Assembly: GCA_934565615.1 (NCBI GenBank)
Contig: CAKTIH010000035.1
Location: 1 to 16,330, forward strand
DNA from: an uncultured Oscillospiraceae bacterium
Lineage (GTDB): Bacteria; Bacillota; Clostridia; Oscillospirales; Oscillospiraceae
Direction of reading: 5' to 3'
DNA length: 16,330 bases
In this document: piece after piece, positions 6,724-13,382 of the stretch
Numbering within the stretch: the stretch's first letter is position 1
How the letters are laid out: each line of letters opens with the position of its first letter
Program-made: the position numbers and the translations under genes
The notes under the pieces: model-generated
The model's input: only the letters and a program-made list of their open reading frames with translations
The model's database searches: none
What the model was told of the DNA's origin: nothing

Positions 6724-7329
6724 TTATAATAGTCCAAGAATTTTTTTGTAGATAAGGTTGGTGGCAGATGCTTCTATAAGCTCTGCAATGAAGAAGGCGT
6801 TCTCAGGGGCGCTCCCGAACGCAAGCATCCCGTGGTTTTCAAGCAAAGCGCCGTTAAGAGACGGTCCCCCGGCTCTGACGGCCGCTTCAACTGAATCAGC
6901 CAATTCAATGCTGCCCGCGGGAGCATACGGCACCTTTGGCAGTACCGGAAGCTTTTCTCTGGCGGATTCTGTAGTTGTCGGGAAATCGCCGGGCATCACG
7001 GAAACGGCAGTGCTCGCGGGGGGATGGAGATGAAAAACGCTGCGCACATCCGGTCTGGCTTTGTAGATAGCAAGGTGCATCATATATTCCTTGGAGGGTC
7101 TGGCACCGCTGACAGAAAAAAATGTCTCCGTATCCATTGACACATAGACCAGATCCTTTTCCATAAGGGAGCGAAGGCAGGAGTTCGTGCGAGAGATCAC
7201 CATGCCGTCACCGTGCCGGATACTCACATTACCGCCGCACGCGTTTGTCAGATTCTTGCTGTAGGCTAAAGCCGCGTATTCTATAAGCGCGGAGATATCG
7301 GGGGAGTTTACGTCAAAGTACCTGTTCAT
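6724..7329 (-). CDS. Class II aldolase/adducin-family sugar-acid phosphate aldolase or decarboxylase (OtnC-like)
   Basis: A zinc-dependent class II aldolase of 201 residues, close to FucA/AraD/OtnC length. Visible residues: GGNVSIR (32-38), the catalytic glutamate in SKEYMMHLAIY (E81), zinc histidines H100 and H102 in HLHPP, and H166 in ENHG. In the established tetronate pathway, the OtnC member paired with a DUF1537 kinase decarboxylates 3-oxo-tetronate 4-phosphate to dihydroxyacetone phosphate. The same pairing here (19-base gap to the kinase) supports that role, with a C5 homologue as the alternative. The ribosome site GAGAGGAG overlaps the kinase stop and is about 12 bases from ATG. Cytoplasmic. 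Fold and metal site are certain; cleavage versus decarboxylation is inference from context. Confidence 0.88.
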   Translation of the reverse strand: MNRYFDVNSPDISALIEYAALAYSKNLTNACGGNVSIRHGDGMVISRTNSCLRSLMEKDLVYVSMDTETFFSVSGARPSKEYMMHLAIYKARPDVRSVFHLHPPASTAVSVMPGDFPTTTESAREKLPVLPKVPYAPAGSIELADSVEAAVRAGGPSLNGALLENHGMLAFGSAPENAFFIAELIEASATNLIYKKILGLL

Positions 7330-7348
7330 ATAAATGCTTATTCTCCTC

Positions 7349-8599
7349 TCAACTATCCTTTAATTCATAGCCGAGCATCTTGACGATCGCTTCGATCGAG
7401 CCTACGGATCCGCCCTTCATCGAGATGCTCTTCCCTTTGTATTTCCCACTGTATATATAGCCGGTCCCGATGCCGACCTCTGTTTTCTTCGTGATGATAA
7501 ATTCGTCTATCTCCAGCTTTTTCATGATGGCTGCGGCCGTTTCGCCGCCTACGAAAACAAGCCTTTCAAACTCGGCCTCGCGGCAGATTATATCGGCGCA
7601 GGCGACCATTCCCTCGAGTATTCTCTCCGAGGCGTCGGGGCACTCGTATTCCTTCGAAAGCCGCGGCTTGAGGAACACATCCCTGTCCTTTATCGCGGCC
7701 AAGACGTTTTCGGCAGCCTGCTGTATAGCCGAGTAATCGCCGCGGATTACCCTGTCCATATCGAGCGTTTCCACATGCAGCCCTAGGAGCTCGGCGACCT
7801 GAAGCTGACGCTTCACGACGCTGTAAGCGGAGGAGGTAAAGCCCAAGGCCCTCTCTTTTGCATGGCTGGTATTTTTTGCTTTTTTCACGCCGCCGTAAAG
7901 ATAATTCGAGACCGCCTGCATAAGCCCCAGAGAGCCCGCCCAGAGAGCATTGGGATACACGGGGGCCAACAGGCTGACTATCTTGTCCTGATCGGCGTTT
8001 GAAACGGCGTCAAACACAAGGCAGCGCGCCCCGGAGCTCAGCGCTTCCGCCACGGCTTCGATAAGGCTGCTACCCTTGACCGCGTCTATGTCTATTGACG
8101 CTATCTGCAGATTTGTCTGCTTTGAGAGGATCGTTGGGATATGCGATTCGGACGGCGCTTTGAGCGGATCCTCTGAAGCATAAACGCTCTTGGAGAGCAA
8201 CGCACCCTGCGCATACTGGTTCCCGTACAGTGTGAAGGTATTCAGATCGGCGATGCTGTCCAGAACGAAACAGACATCAAAAGGAAGCGTTTCCATCATG
8301 CCTTCTATTTCGTACCCGGCATTACCGCGAAAGCCTATATCCATTTTCTTTACGATAAGCGTGTCAGGGCTCAGCTTTAGCTGCCCCGATATAAGCTGGT
8401 GCAGAGATTTTGCCTCCGCCCCGGATAAGGTCCGGGAGTGCATGTTTATGAAAAGGGCGTTTACGTCGTAATCGGAGTGTGTGCCGAAACCGCTTAAGCA
8501 GTCAGAGATCACCATCGTGTTTGCGCCTGCCTCGGAAATAAGGGCCGCGGTGTCTGCCGCCCCGGTCAGGTCATCCGCCAGAACAGTAAGAAGAGCCAT
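7349..8599 (-). CDS. DUF1537 four-carbon acid sugar kinase (OtnK-like), divergent
   Basis: A 416-residue kinase of the DUF1537 family, which phosphorylates 3-oxo-tetronate, threonate/erythronate or related sugar acids. The N-terminal substrate domain starts with LADDLTGAADTAAL (7-20). The usual K-x-D-S-x-L-R-G-N is here KKMDIGFRGN (84-93). A later family segment reads ADLNTFTLYGNQYAQG. The C-terminal nucleotide domain has GGETAAA (from about 351) and KGGSVGS (from about 395) near the end. ATG 8599 was chosen because GGGAGGG lies seven bases upstream; the frame runs 37 codons further without a ribosome site. First gene of the minus-strand operon, with the promoter at 8688-8717. Changes at DSxLRG and in the C-terminal glycine loop mark it as unlike the best-known OtnK/DtnK enzymes, so the exact substrate is open. 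Confidence 0.87.
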   Translation of the reverse strand: MALLTVLADDLTGAADTAALISEAGANTMVISDCLSGFGTHSDYDVNALFINMHSRTLSGAEAKSLHQLISGQLKLSPDTLIVKKMDIGFRGNAGYEIEGMMETLPFDVCFVLDSIADLNTFTLYGNQYAQGALLSKSVYASEDPLKAPSESHIPTILSKQTNLQIASIDIDAVKGSSLIEAVAEALSSGARCLVFDAVSNADQDKIVSLLAPVYPNALWAGSLGLMQAVSNYLYGGVKKAKNTSHAKERALGFTSSAYSVVKRQLQVAELLGLHVETLDMDRVIRGDYSAIQQAAENVLAAIKDRDVFLKPRLSKEYECPDASERILEGMVACADIICREAEFERLVFVGGETAAAIMKKLEIDEFIITKKTEVGIGTGYIYSGKYKGKSISMKGGSVGSIEAIVKMLGYELKDS

Positions 8600-8687
8600 A
8601 TTAAATCCCTCCCATAAAAGAATATCGGAAATCAGAAACAACAGTTGTGCAGCATATAGACCGGTATTCAAAATCGCCTGTGACATA

Positions 8688-8717
8688 TTTATATCATGCG
8701 CAGCAAACAAATGTCAA
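8688..8717 (-). promoter_or_regulatory. Sigma-A promoter of the kinase-aldolase-transketolase operon
   Basis: On the minus strand, a perfect -35 TTGACA (8712-8717) and a -10 TATAAA (8688-8693) are 18 bases apart. They give a start near 8681 and a leader of about 80 bases before ATG 8599. The -35 overlaps TGTTGACA, the same hexamer family (TGTTGA) that recurs at the transporter promoter, so a repressor bound there would cover the -35. Confidence 0.75.
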
Positions 8718-8734
8718 CAAAAAATGTGGAATTA

Positions 8735-8740
8735 TGTTGA
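8735..8740. promoter_or_regulatory. Candidate operator half-site TGTTGA in the divergent region
   Basis: TGTTGA at 8735-8740 on the plus strand faces its inverse TCAACA at 8714-8719, with centres 21 bases apart (about two helical turns), between the two divergent promoters. The intergenic span 8600-8857 (258 bases) otherwise holds only the two leaders. DeoR-family repressors commonly bind repeats in such positions; assignment to this regulator is inference. Confidence 0.35.
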
Positions 8741-8766
8741 AATATTTTGCGAACGTTTAATTTGAC

Positions 8767-8795
8767 TTTACAAACCTACATCGGTGCTATATAAT
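8767..8795 (+). promoter_or_regulatory. Promoter of the DeoR-family regulator gene
   Basis: TTTACA (8767-8772) and a perfect TATAAT (8790-8795) are separated by 17 bases, with a start expected near 8802. The leader of about 56 bases includes a weak GC-rich foldback around 8812-8840. It diverges from the kinase operon promoter, whose -35 ends 50 bases away. Confidence 0.72.
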
Positions 8796-8857
8796 AAATC
8801 ATTAAAATTTTGCGGCGGCAGTTCAGACCCTGCGCCCGTGAAATATGTAATTTGGGG

Positions 8858-9655
8858 GTGGAGCATATACTATACATTGACAGACTGGCTGAAATAAAAC
8901 AGATGATCCTGGACAGAGGAAGCCTGTCCGTGGCGGAACTCAGCCAGTATTTTGAGGTGAGCGGAGAGACCATACGGAGAGACCTAGAGAAGATCAGCAG
9001 CATGGATGCGCGCATAAAGAAGATCCACGGCGGTGTGTATTATGAAAATCCGGAGAGCGATATGCCTTACAGCAGCAGAAAAATTTCTGTGGTTGAAGGA
9101 AAGAGAAAAATTGCGGAGGCCTGCGTTCAGTTTATAGATGACGGTGATGTTATAATCCTGGACAGCAGCACTACGGCGCTGAGCCTTGCGGACAGATTGG
9201 TGGCCGCGGAGAAAAGGATCACGGTCATCACAAATGGCCTAAACATTATGGAATGTATCAAAAACGCCGGGAATATGGAACTTATCGCTATCGGAGGAAG
9301 GTACAACGAAGGCTCTATGGCGTTTCTCGGAAACCGCGCGATAGAGTCGATGAAGCAGCTCCAGGCGGACAAGGCCTTTGTAAGCTGCTCAGGGCTGACT
9401 GCGGAGCACGGCGTGACGGACAGTAATGAGGACATGGCGTGCATGCGCAGGGCTATGCTTCAGCAGGCCAATATACGCTATCTTGCCGTGGATTCAAACA
9501 AGGTCGGCAGAACGAAATTACACAAAATAGTAGACTTTGATTATTTGGACGCGGTTTTCACGAACAACCCGATGCCGCAAAAAGAGGTCGATGCGATCAC
9601 TCAAAAGGGCTCCCGTGTCTATACAGATGTAAAAGAAGCGCCAGGCGAAAAATAG
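8858..9655 (+). CDS. DeoR-family transcriptional regulator
   Basis: A 265-residue regulator, typical DeoR length. The N-terminal winged helix-turn-helix carries the family signature LSVAELSQYFEVSGETIRRD followed by LEKI. The effector domain has DGDVIILDSSTTALSLADRL, ITNGLNI, IGGRYNE, KAFVSCSGLTAEHGVTDS and LAVDSNKVGRT, as in sensors of phosphorylated sugars. The start is taken as GTG 8858, giving MEHILYIDRLAEI, which matches the family's short lead-in. The purine tract GGGGGTGGAG overlaps it and no clean ribosome site is present, so the exact start is uncertain. A TTG 16 codons earlier looks worse. It sits between the divergent arms and most likely represses both, released by an intermediate of the pathway, probably a phosphorylated product of the kinase. 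Confidence 0.92.
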   Translation: MEHILYIDRLAEIKQMILDRGSLSVAELSQYFEVSGETIRRDLEKISSMDARIKKIHGGVYYENPESDMPYSSRKISVVEGKRKIAEACVQFIDDGDVIILDSSTTALSLADRLVAAEKRITVITNGLNIMECIKNAGNMELIAIGGRYNEGSMAFLGNRAIESMKQLQADKAFVSCSGLTAEHGVTDSNEDMACMRRAMLQQANIRYLAVDSNKVGRTKLHKIVDFDYLDAVFTNNPMPQKEVDAITQKGSRVYTDVKEAPGEK

Positions 9656-9675
9656 GCAGGCTTCTGCGCCGAACG

Positions 9676-9733
9676 ATAAGACAAGGCCATAGAGGCACCG
9701 CAAAAAACGGATGTCACCTTGGCCTTGTCTTAT
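9676..9733 (+). repeat. Long hairpin (14 perfect pairs) between deoR and the transporter genes
   Basis: ATAAGACAAGGCCA (9676-9689) pairs perfectly with TGGCCTTGTCTTAT (9720-9733) around a 30-base loop. The loop can itself pair AGG/CCT and CCG/CGG around CAAAAAA. It starts 21 bases after the deoR stop and is followed by TGCACAAAA, not a T run. It may act as a weak terminator or an mRNA 3'-end block. The remainder of the 219-base gap 9656-9874 holds the transporter promoter and operator-like repeats. Confidence 0.75.
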
Positions 9734-9774
9734 TGCACAAAATGTCGATGCCCCATTTGTGCGAGTTGGAAAAA

Positions 9775-9825
9775 TGTTGATTCGCGTTGAAATAGCGTGT
9801 TGACGAATGTGAAATGCAATGTTAA
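9775..9825 (+). promoter_or_regulatory. Cluster of TGTTGA-type repeats at the transporter promoter (candidate operators)
   Basis: Four direct, same-strand hexamers are seen: TGTTGA (9775-9780), CGTTGA (9785-9790), TGTTGA (9798-9803) and TGTTAA (9820-9825). Offsets from the first are 10, 23 and 45 bases, roughly whole helical turns. The third overlaps the -35 and the fourth touches the -10. The same hexamer is found in both orientations in the divergent region at 8714-8740. Likely sites for the locus regulator. Confidence 0.4.
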
Positions 9826-9828
9826 TAT
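9800..9828 (+). promoter_or_regulatory. Promoter of the TRAP transporter / isomerase / reductase operon
   Basis: TTGACG (9800-9805) and TAATAT (9823-9828) are 17 bases apart, with a start near 9835 and a short leader of about 40 bases to ATG 9875. The -35 lies inside a TGTTGA repeat, implying control by a repressor. Confidence 0.65.
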
Positions 9829-9874
9829 AAAAACACATCTCAACGGAGAAAAACAAAAAACGGAGGATTCTAAT

Positions 9875-10918
9875 ATGAAAAAATTTGTTTCCCTTCTGCT
9901 GACTTTGGCAATGGTGCTTGCTCTGGCCGCATGCGGCGGGACCGCTTCACCGGCGGCGGATGCAGGCCAGAACGCGCAGGGCGCCGCGGACGACACGGTC
10001 TACACCCTGAAATTCGGTCACGACGCAAACGAGGACTCTTCCTATCACGCGGGTGCGCTGGCGCTGGCCCGTCTGGTAGAGGAACGTTCTAACGGCCGCC
10101 TGAAGATCGAGGTGTTCCCGTCCGGTTCTCTCGGCTCCGAATCCGAGCTTCTGGAAAGCGCGCGCATGGGCGTTACCGATATCGTCTGCTGCTCTGCCGC
10201 GAATGCTTCCGCAGCCTTCCCCGAGCTTGGCATTTTCTCTGTAAGCTTCCTGTTTGAGAACCAGGAGCACTTTGATGCCTGCATGGAACCGGGCAGCGAT
10301 ATGACCAATGAGCTCAAGCGTATCGTCGACGAGGCAGATCAGGGCGTCATTCTCGGCACTCCCATCAGCCAGGGGCTGCGCTCTGTTGAGGCCACTGTTC
10401 CTGTCCACACTCCTGAGGACCTCAAGGGCCTGACCATGCGCGTTATGTCCTCTGAGACCGAGATCCTTGTCTGGTCAACCCTCGGCGCGCTGCCTTCCAC
10501 GATCCCCACCGGCGAGTGCTACAGCGCTCTGCAGACCGGCGTTATTGACGCGCTTGAAAATTCCCCCGCAATTCTTTATAGCTGGAAGTTCTATGAGGTC
10601 GCCCCGTATGTCTCCCTCACCGAGCACGAGTACCTTATCTCCGGAATATGGGTCAGCGAAAAGGTTCAGGACAAGCTCCCGGCAGATCTTTATGAGATAC
10701 TTATGAGCTGCATGGATGATGCCGCAAGAGAAGAGCTTGAGTTTGACAAGGCCAATGACCAGAGAGCTCTTGAGGATCTCCGCGCCGCAGGTGCAAATGT
10801 CATAGAGGACGTTGACAAGCAGGCGTTCATCGATGTCGTTACACCTCTTCGCGATAAGGTCGCCGCTGACCTTGGCGTGGAAAGCCTTATTGAGATGATC
10901 GACGCTGCGAAGGCATAA
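9875..10918 (+). CDS. TRAP transporter substrate-binding lipoprotein (DctP family)
   Basis: The 347-residue extracytoplasmic solute receptor of a TRAP transporter; it captures organic acid anions for the DctQM membrane part. It starts with a lipoprotein signal (MKKFVSLLLTLAMVLALAAC, lipidated C20). Then comes YTLKFGHDANEDSSYHAGA, the DctP opening, and the carboxylate-binding arginine segment LKGLTMRVMSSET. The late signature CYSALQTGVIDALENS and an all-helical end complete it. Start: CGGAGG (9861-9866), eight bases before ATG. The promoter and long hairpins on both sides suggest it is made in excess over the membrane subunits, as is usual for binding proteins. The neighbouring acid-sugar kinase and aldolase point to a C4-C5 aldonate as ligand. 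Confidence 0.93.
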   Translation: MKKFVSLLLTLAMVLALAACGGTASPAADAGQNAQGAADDTVYTLKFGHDANEDSSYHAGALALARLVEERSNGRLKIEVFPSGSLGSESELLESARMGVTDIVCCSAANASAAFPELGIFSVSFLFENQEHFDACMEPGSDMTNELKRIVDEADQGVILGTPISQGLRSVEATVPVHTPEDLKGLTMRVMSSETEILVWSTLGALPSTIPTGECYSALQTGVIDALENSPAILYSWKFYEVAPYVSLTEHEYLISGIWVSEKVQDKLPADLYEILMSCMDDAAREELEFDKANDQRALEDLRAAGANVIEDVDKQAFIDVVTPLRDKVAADLGVESLIEMIDAAKA

Positions 10919-10953
10919 CGGATTTCATACCGCGCGGGCATTAAATATTGATG

Positions 10954-11003
10954 CTTGACGGGAAGCGGGTACAAAACTTGAGTGCATTCCGCTTCCCGTC
11001 AAG
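10954..11003 (+). repeat. Perfect 15-pair hairpin between the binding-protein and isomerase genes
   Basis: CTTGACGGGAAGCGG (10954-10968) pairs without mismatch with CCGCTTCCCGTCAAG (10989-11003); the loop is 20 bases. Only TTAAATG follows, not a T run, and the next gene's ribosome site is 53 bases on. It probably protects the 3' end of the binding-protein message or gives partial termination, lowering the downstream genes relative to the receptor. Confidence 0.75.
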
Positions 11004-11068
11004 TTAAATGTATACTTTATATACTTACGGCTGTGTTTACGGCTGAGGAGCAATCAGGAGGATATGAG

Positions 11069-11545
11069 ATGAAGAAAATAGTTATAGGATCGGATAAGGC
11101 GGGCTTTAATCTCAAGGAAAGCATTAAGGCTTACCTGCTGGCCAATGATTACGATGTGCTCGATGTAGGAACTCAGGATCCTGAAAACCCTGTTTTCTAT
11201 TATGAAACAGCTTCCAGAGTGGCAAAGAAGATCCAGTCCGGAGAGTATGAGAAAGGCGTCCTTTTCTGCGGGACCGGCATGGGGATGTCTATTGTCGCCA
11301 ATAAGTACAAGGGCGTGTTCGCAGCCTGCTGTGAGAGCGTTTATTCCGCGCAGAAGGCAAGGGCAAATAATGACGCCAACATCCTGTGCATGGGCGGAAA
11401 TATTCTTGGAGCGGACAATGCCGCAAATATGCTGGATATTTTCATGAGCACCGAGTTCGGCGGAGGCTTTACCAAGGAAAGAGCGGAATATCTTGCCGGC
11501 CTTAAGGAAAAAGTCGTTGAGCTCGATGAAGCGCTTAGAAAGTGA
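11069..11545 (+). CDS. RpiB/LacAB-family isomerase with atypical active site
   Basis: A 158-residue protein of the ribose-5-phosphate isomerase B / galactose-6-phosphate isomerase fold: KIVIGSDKAGFNLKE (3-17), FCGTGMGMSIVANKYKG with the catalytic cysteine and threonine, SVYSAQKARANNDANIL, and STEF plus a C-terminal helix. Several residues that hold phosphate or open the ring in known RpiB are changed. The DH of GCDHAG is DK. The REHN histidine is asparagine (RANN). The arginine after the late GG is asparagine (GGN). The first arginine of GGRHARR is phenylalanine. This suggests a substrate that is not a normal cyclic sugar phosphate. ATG 11069 has AGGAGG seven bases upstream. It lies six bases before dctQ inside the transport operon. 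It may be the missing keto-acid isomerase; a tetrulose-phosphate isomerase is the alternative. Confidence 0.85.
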   Translation: MKKIVIGSDKAGFNLKESIKAYLLANDYDVLDVGTQDPENPVFYYETASRVAKKIQSGEYEKGVLFCGTGMGMSIVANKYKGVFAACCESVYSAQKARANNDANILCMGGNILGADNAANMLDIFMSTEFGGGFTKERAEYLAGLKEKVVELDEALRK

Positions 11546-11551
11546 AAAGCG

Positions 11552-12055
11552 ATGAAGAACAAACTGATCAAAATCTGCGATAAAGTCGTCAGTTATATCT
11601 CCGGCGCTTTGCTTGCGGTGTTTTTTATAATGACGCTGTGCAATGTGCTTTGCCGTGAGGTTTTTAGAATTTCGCTCGTCTATTTCGATGAGCTGAGCAC
11701 CTATTCATTTATATGGATGGTGTTCCTTTCCGGTGCGCTGGCCTTTATGGAGGACACGCATTTTAAGGTGGATATTCTGCCCGTCAGCCTCCAGAAAAAA
11801 CTGGAAGCACCCCTGCACTATTTTGAAATGTTTATACTGCTCGTATTCTCCGGCGTGATGTTTTACTTTGGCATATTGTTCTGCCAGGTAAACGCCAGGA
11901 TCAATACGCTTGTTCTTAAGCTTCCGATGAAGCTGCTCGTTCTCTGCATTCCTATATGCGCCGTGCTTACGCTGCTTGCCGTCGTTGTGCGTCAGGTCGA
12001 GTTTATGAACAAAAGGCGCGGCGAGACAGAAGAAGTAAAGGAGATAGAAGAATGA
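11552..12055 (+). CDS. TRAP transporter small membrane subunit (DctQ family)
   Basis: A 167-residue integral membrane protein with four hydrophobic spans, at about residues 14-34, 50-66, 88-112 and 126-147. It has the DctQ-like segment CREVFRISLVYFDELSTYSFIWMVFLSGA in the first half, the pattern in which Q subunits follow N-R-(Y/F) with W-x-E. Its role is to join the large DctM permease and dock the binding protein in the cytoplasmic membrane. It begins six bases after the isomerase stop with only a weak purine stretch ahead, so it is probably translationally coupled to that gene. Its TGA overlaps the dctM start by four bases (ATGA). Confidence 0.9.
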   Translation: MKNKLIKICDKVVSYISGALLAVFFIMTLCNVLCREVFRISLVYFDELSTYSFIWMVFLSGALAFMEDTHFKVDILPVSLQKKLEAPLHYFEMFILLVFSGVMFYFGILFCQVNARINTLVLKLPMKLLVLCIPICAVLTLLAVVVRQVEFMNKRRGETEEVKEIEE

Positions 12056-13347
12056 ATACAGGTGTTATTTTGCTGGTTGTCTTTCTCCTTATGATCCTTC
12101 TGAGAATCCCTGTCAGCGTTGCGCTGCTCATGTCCACATTGGCGGCAGCTCTCTATGCTGATGTAAACGTGATCGTCCTTGTAAAAGAATTTTGGAGTGA
12201 GCTCAACGGCTTTACTCTGCTGGCGATCCCGCTGTTCATGCTGGCCGGCAACCTGATGGAATCCGGCGGAGTGACGAGGCGTATGGCAAACTTCGCAAAC
12301 AGCGCGGTCGGCCATCTTCCCGGCGCGCTGGGACATGTCGTCATCATCTGCAACATGCTTCTTGCCGGCGTTTCCGGTTCGGGTGCAGCGGATGCTGTCG
12401 CAGTCGGCGGTATGTTCATCCCCGCGATGAGGGAAGAGAAATATCCGGATGAACTGAGCGCTGCCATCAATGCGGCGTCGGCCACGATGGGTCCCATAAT
12501 CCCGCCTTCAACTATAATGGTCATGTACGCTGCGTGCTCCGGTCTTTCTACCGGCGCGATGTTCCTCGCCGGTGTTATTCCCGGGATCATTGTCGGACTT
12601 ACGCAGATACTGATAGTTTATTTCTACGCCAAGAATAAGGGGATCGTCTCCAAGCGTGAGAAGATGAGCGTGAAGGTTATGCTGCGCGCTTTTCTCTCGT
12701 GCCTCCCGGCTATCCTTGTCCCGGTTATAATAATTGCCGGTATTGCAGCGGGCTTCTTTACTGCGACAGAGGCGTCTATGGTCGCCTGCGTTTACTGCAT
12801 ACTGGTCTGCTTCTTCGTATACAAGTCCCTGCGTCCCAAGGATCTTATCCCCATCTTCATCAAGACCGCAAAGAGCGCGGCTCCCTGCCTGTTCTGCGTC
12901 GGTACGGCAGGCGCGTTCTGCTGGATGATGTCCTATCTCAGCATTCCTGCGCAGCTTACCGCGTTCCTTATGCCGCTTGTGAAGAACACCACGGGCATGC
13001 TTCTTCTGCTGACCGGCGTGTTTATTATAGTCGGCATGTTCATGGATCCGCTTCCCGCGATCGTTATATTCTATCCTATGATCAATTCTATGGCACAGGC
13101 AGTAGGCGCACCGCCCATGCACGTCGCGATCGTCGTGAATCTCATGCTCTGCTTCGGTCTGATGACGCCACCCTACGGACTTACTCTGCTCATCTCTTCG
13201 CAGGTCGCAAAGGTCCATGTGCTCAAGGTCGCGAAGGTGCTTATACCGTTCTATATCGTATTCATCTGCATTGTCCTTGTAGTCATTTTTCTGCCGGACG
13301 TTGCGCTCTTCCTGCCGAAGCTGCTGATGCCAGCATCCTTTGCATGA
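12052..13347 (+). CDS. TRAP transporter large permease subunit (DctM family)
   Basis: A 431-residue polytopic membrane protein, the usual DctM length, with about twelve spans. Family features seen are RIPVSVALL near the start, FTLLAIPLFMLAGNLMESGG, the LAGVSGSGAADAVAVGG region that includes sodium-site residues, the MGPIIPPSTIMVMYA loop, and GLMTPPYGLTLL near the end. It carries the Na+- or H+-coupled import of the acid caught by the binding protein. ATG 12052 overlaps the dctQ stop and has AAAGGAG (12037-12043) eight bases before it. The frame stays open upstream without a ribosome site. The reductase gene follows after 35 bases, so the importer and enzyme are co-expressed. Confidence 0.95.
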   Translation: MNTGVILLVVFLLMILLRIPVSVALLMSTLAAALYADVNVIVLVKEFWSELNGFTLLAIPLFMLAGNLMESGGVTRRMANFANSAVGHLPGALGHVVIICNMLLAGVSGSGAADAVAVGGMFIPAMREEKYPDELSAAINAASATMGPIIPPSTIMVMYAACSGLSTGAMFLAGVIPGIIVGLTQILIVYFYAKNKGIVSKREKMSVKVMLRAFLSCLPAILVPVIIIAGIAAGFFTATEASMVACVYCILVCFFVYKSLRPKDLIPIFIKTAKSAAPCLFCVGTAGAFCWMMSYLSIPAQLTAFLMPLVKNTTGMLLLLTGVFIIVGMFMDPLPAIVIFYPMINSMAQAVGAPPMHVAIVVNLMLCFGLMTPPYGLTLLISSQVAKVHVLKVAKVLIPFYIVFICIVLVVIFLPDVALFLPKLLMPASFA

Positions 13348-13382
13348 TCACCACTTTTTAAAACTTAAGCGAGGTATTTGTA

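Noticed and set aside
4935..8599. D-apiose catabolism as the function of the minus-strand operon
   Set aside because: The split transketolase would fit AptA/AptB, but no apiose isomerase, apulose kinase, apionolactonase or RuBisCO-like protein is present. The DUF1537 kinase plus class II aldolase fit a tetronate-type acid better. It is kept only as a distant alternative.
8762..8795. TTGACT at 8762 as the -35 of the deoR promoter
   Set aside because: It is 22 bases from TATAAT; TTTACA at 8767 gives the standard 17-base spacing.
8810..8857. TTG start for the DeoR regulator
   Set aside because: It lies only about eight bases after the predicted transcription start and adds a non-homologous lead-in; GTG 8858 fits the family better.
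12508..13218. A 236-codon minus-strand frame opposite dctM
   Set aside because: It opposes a secure DctM permease and has charged low-complexity sequence without a start signal.
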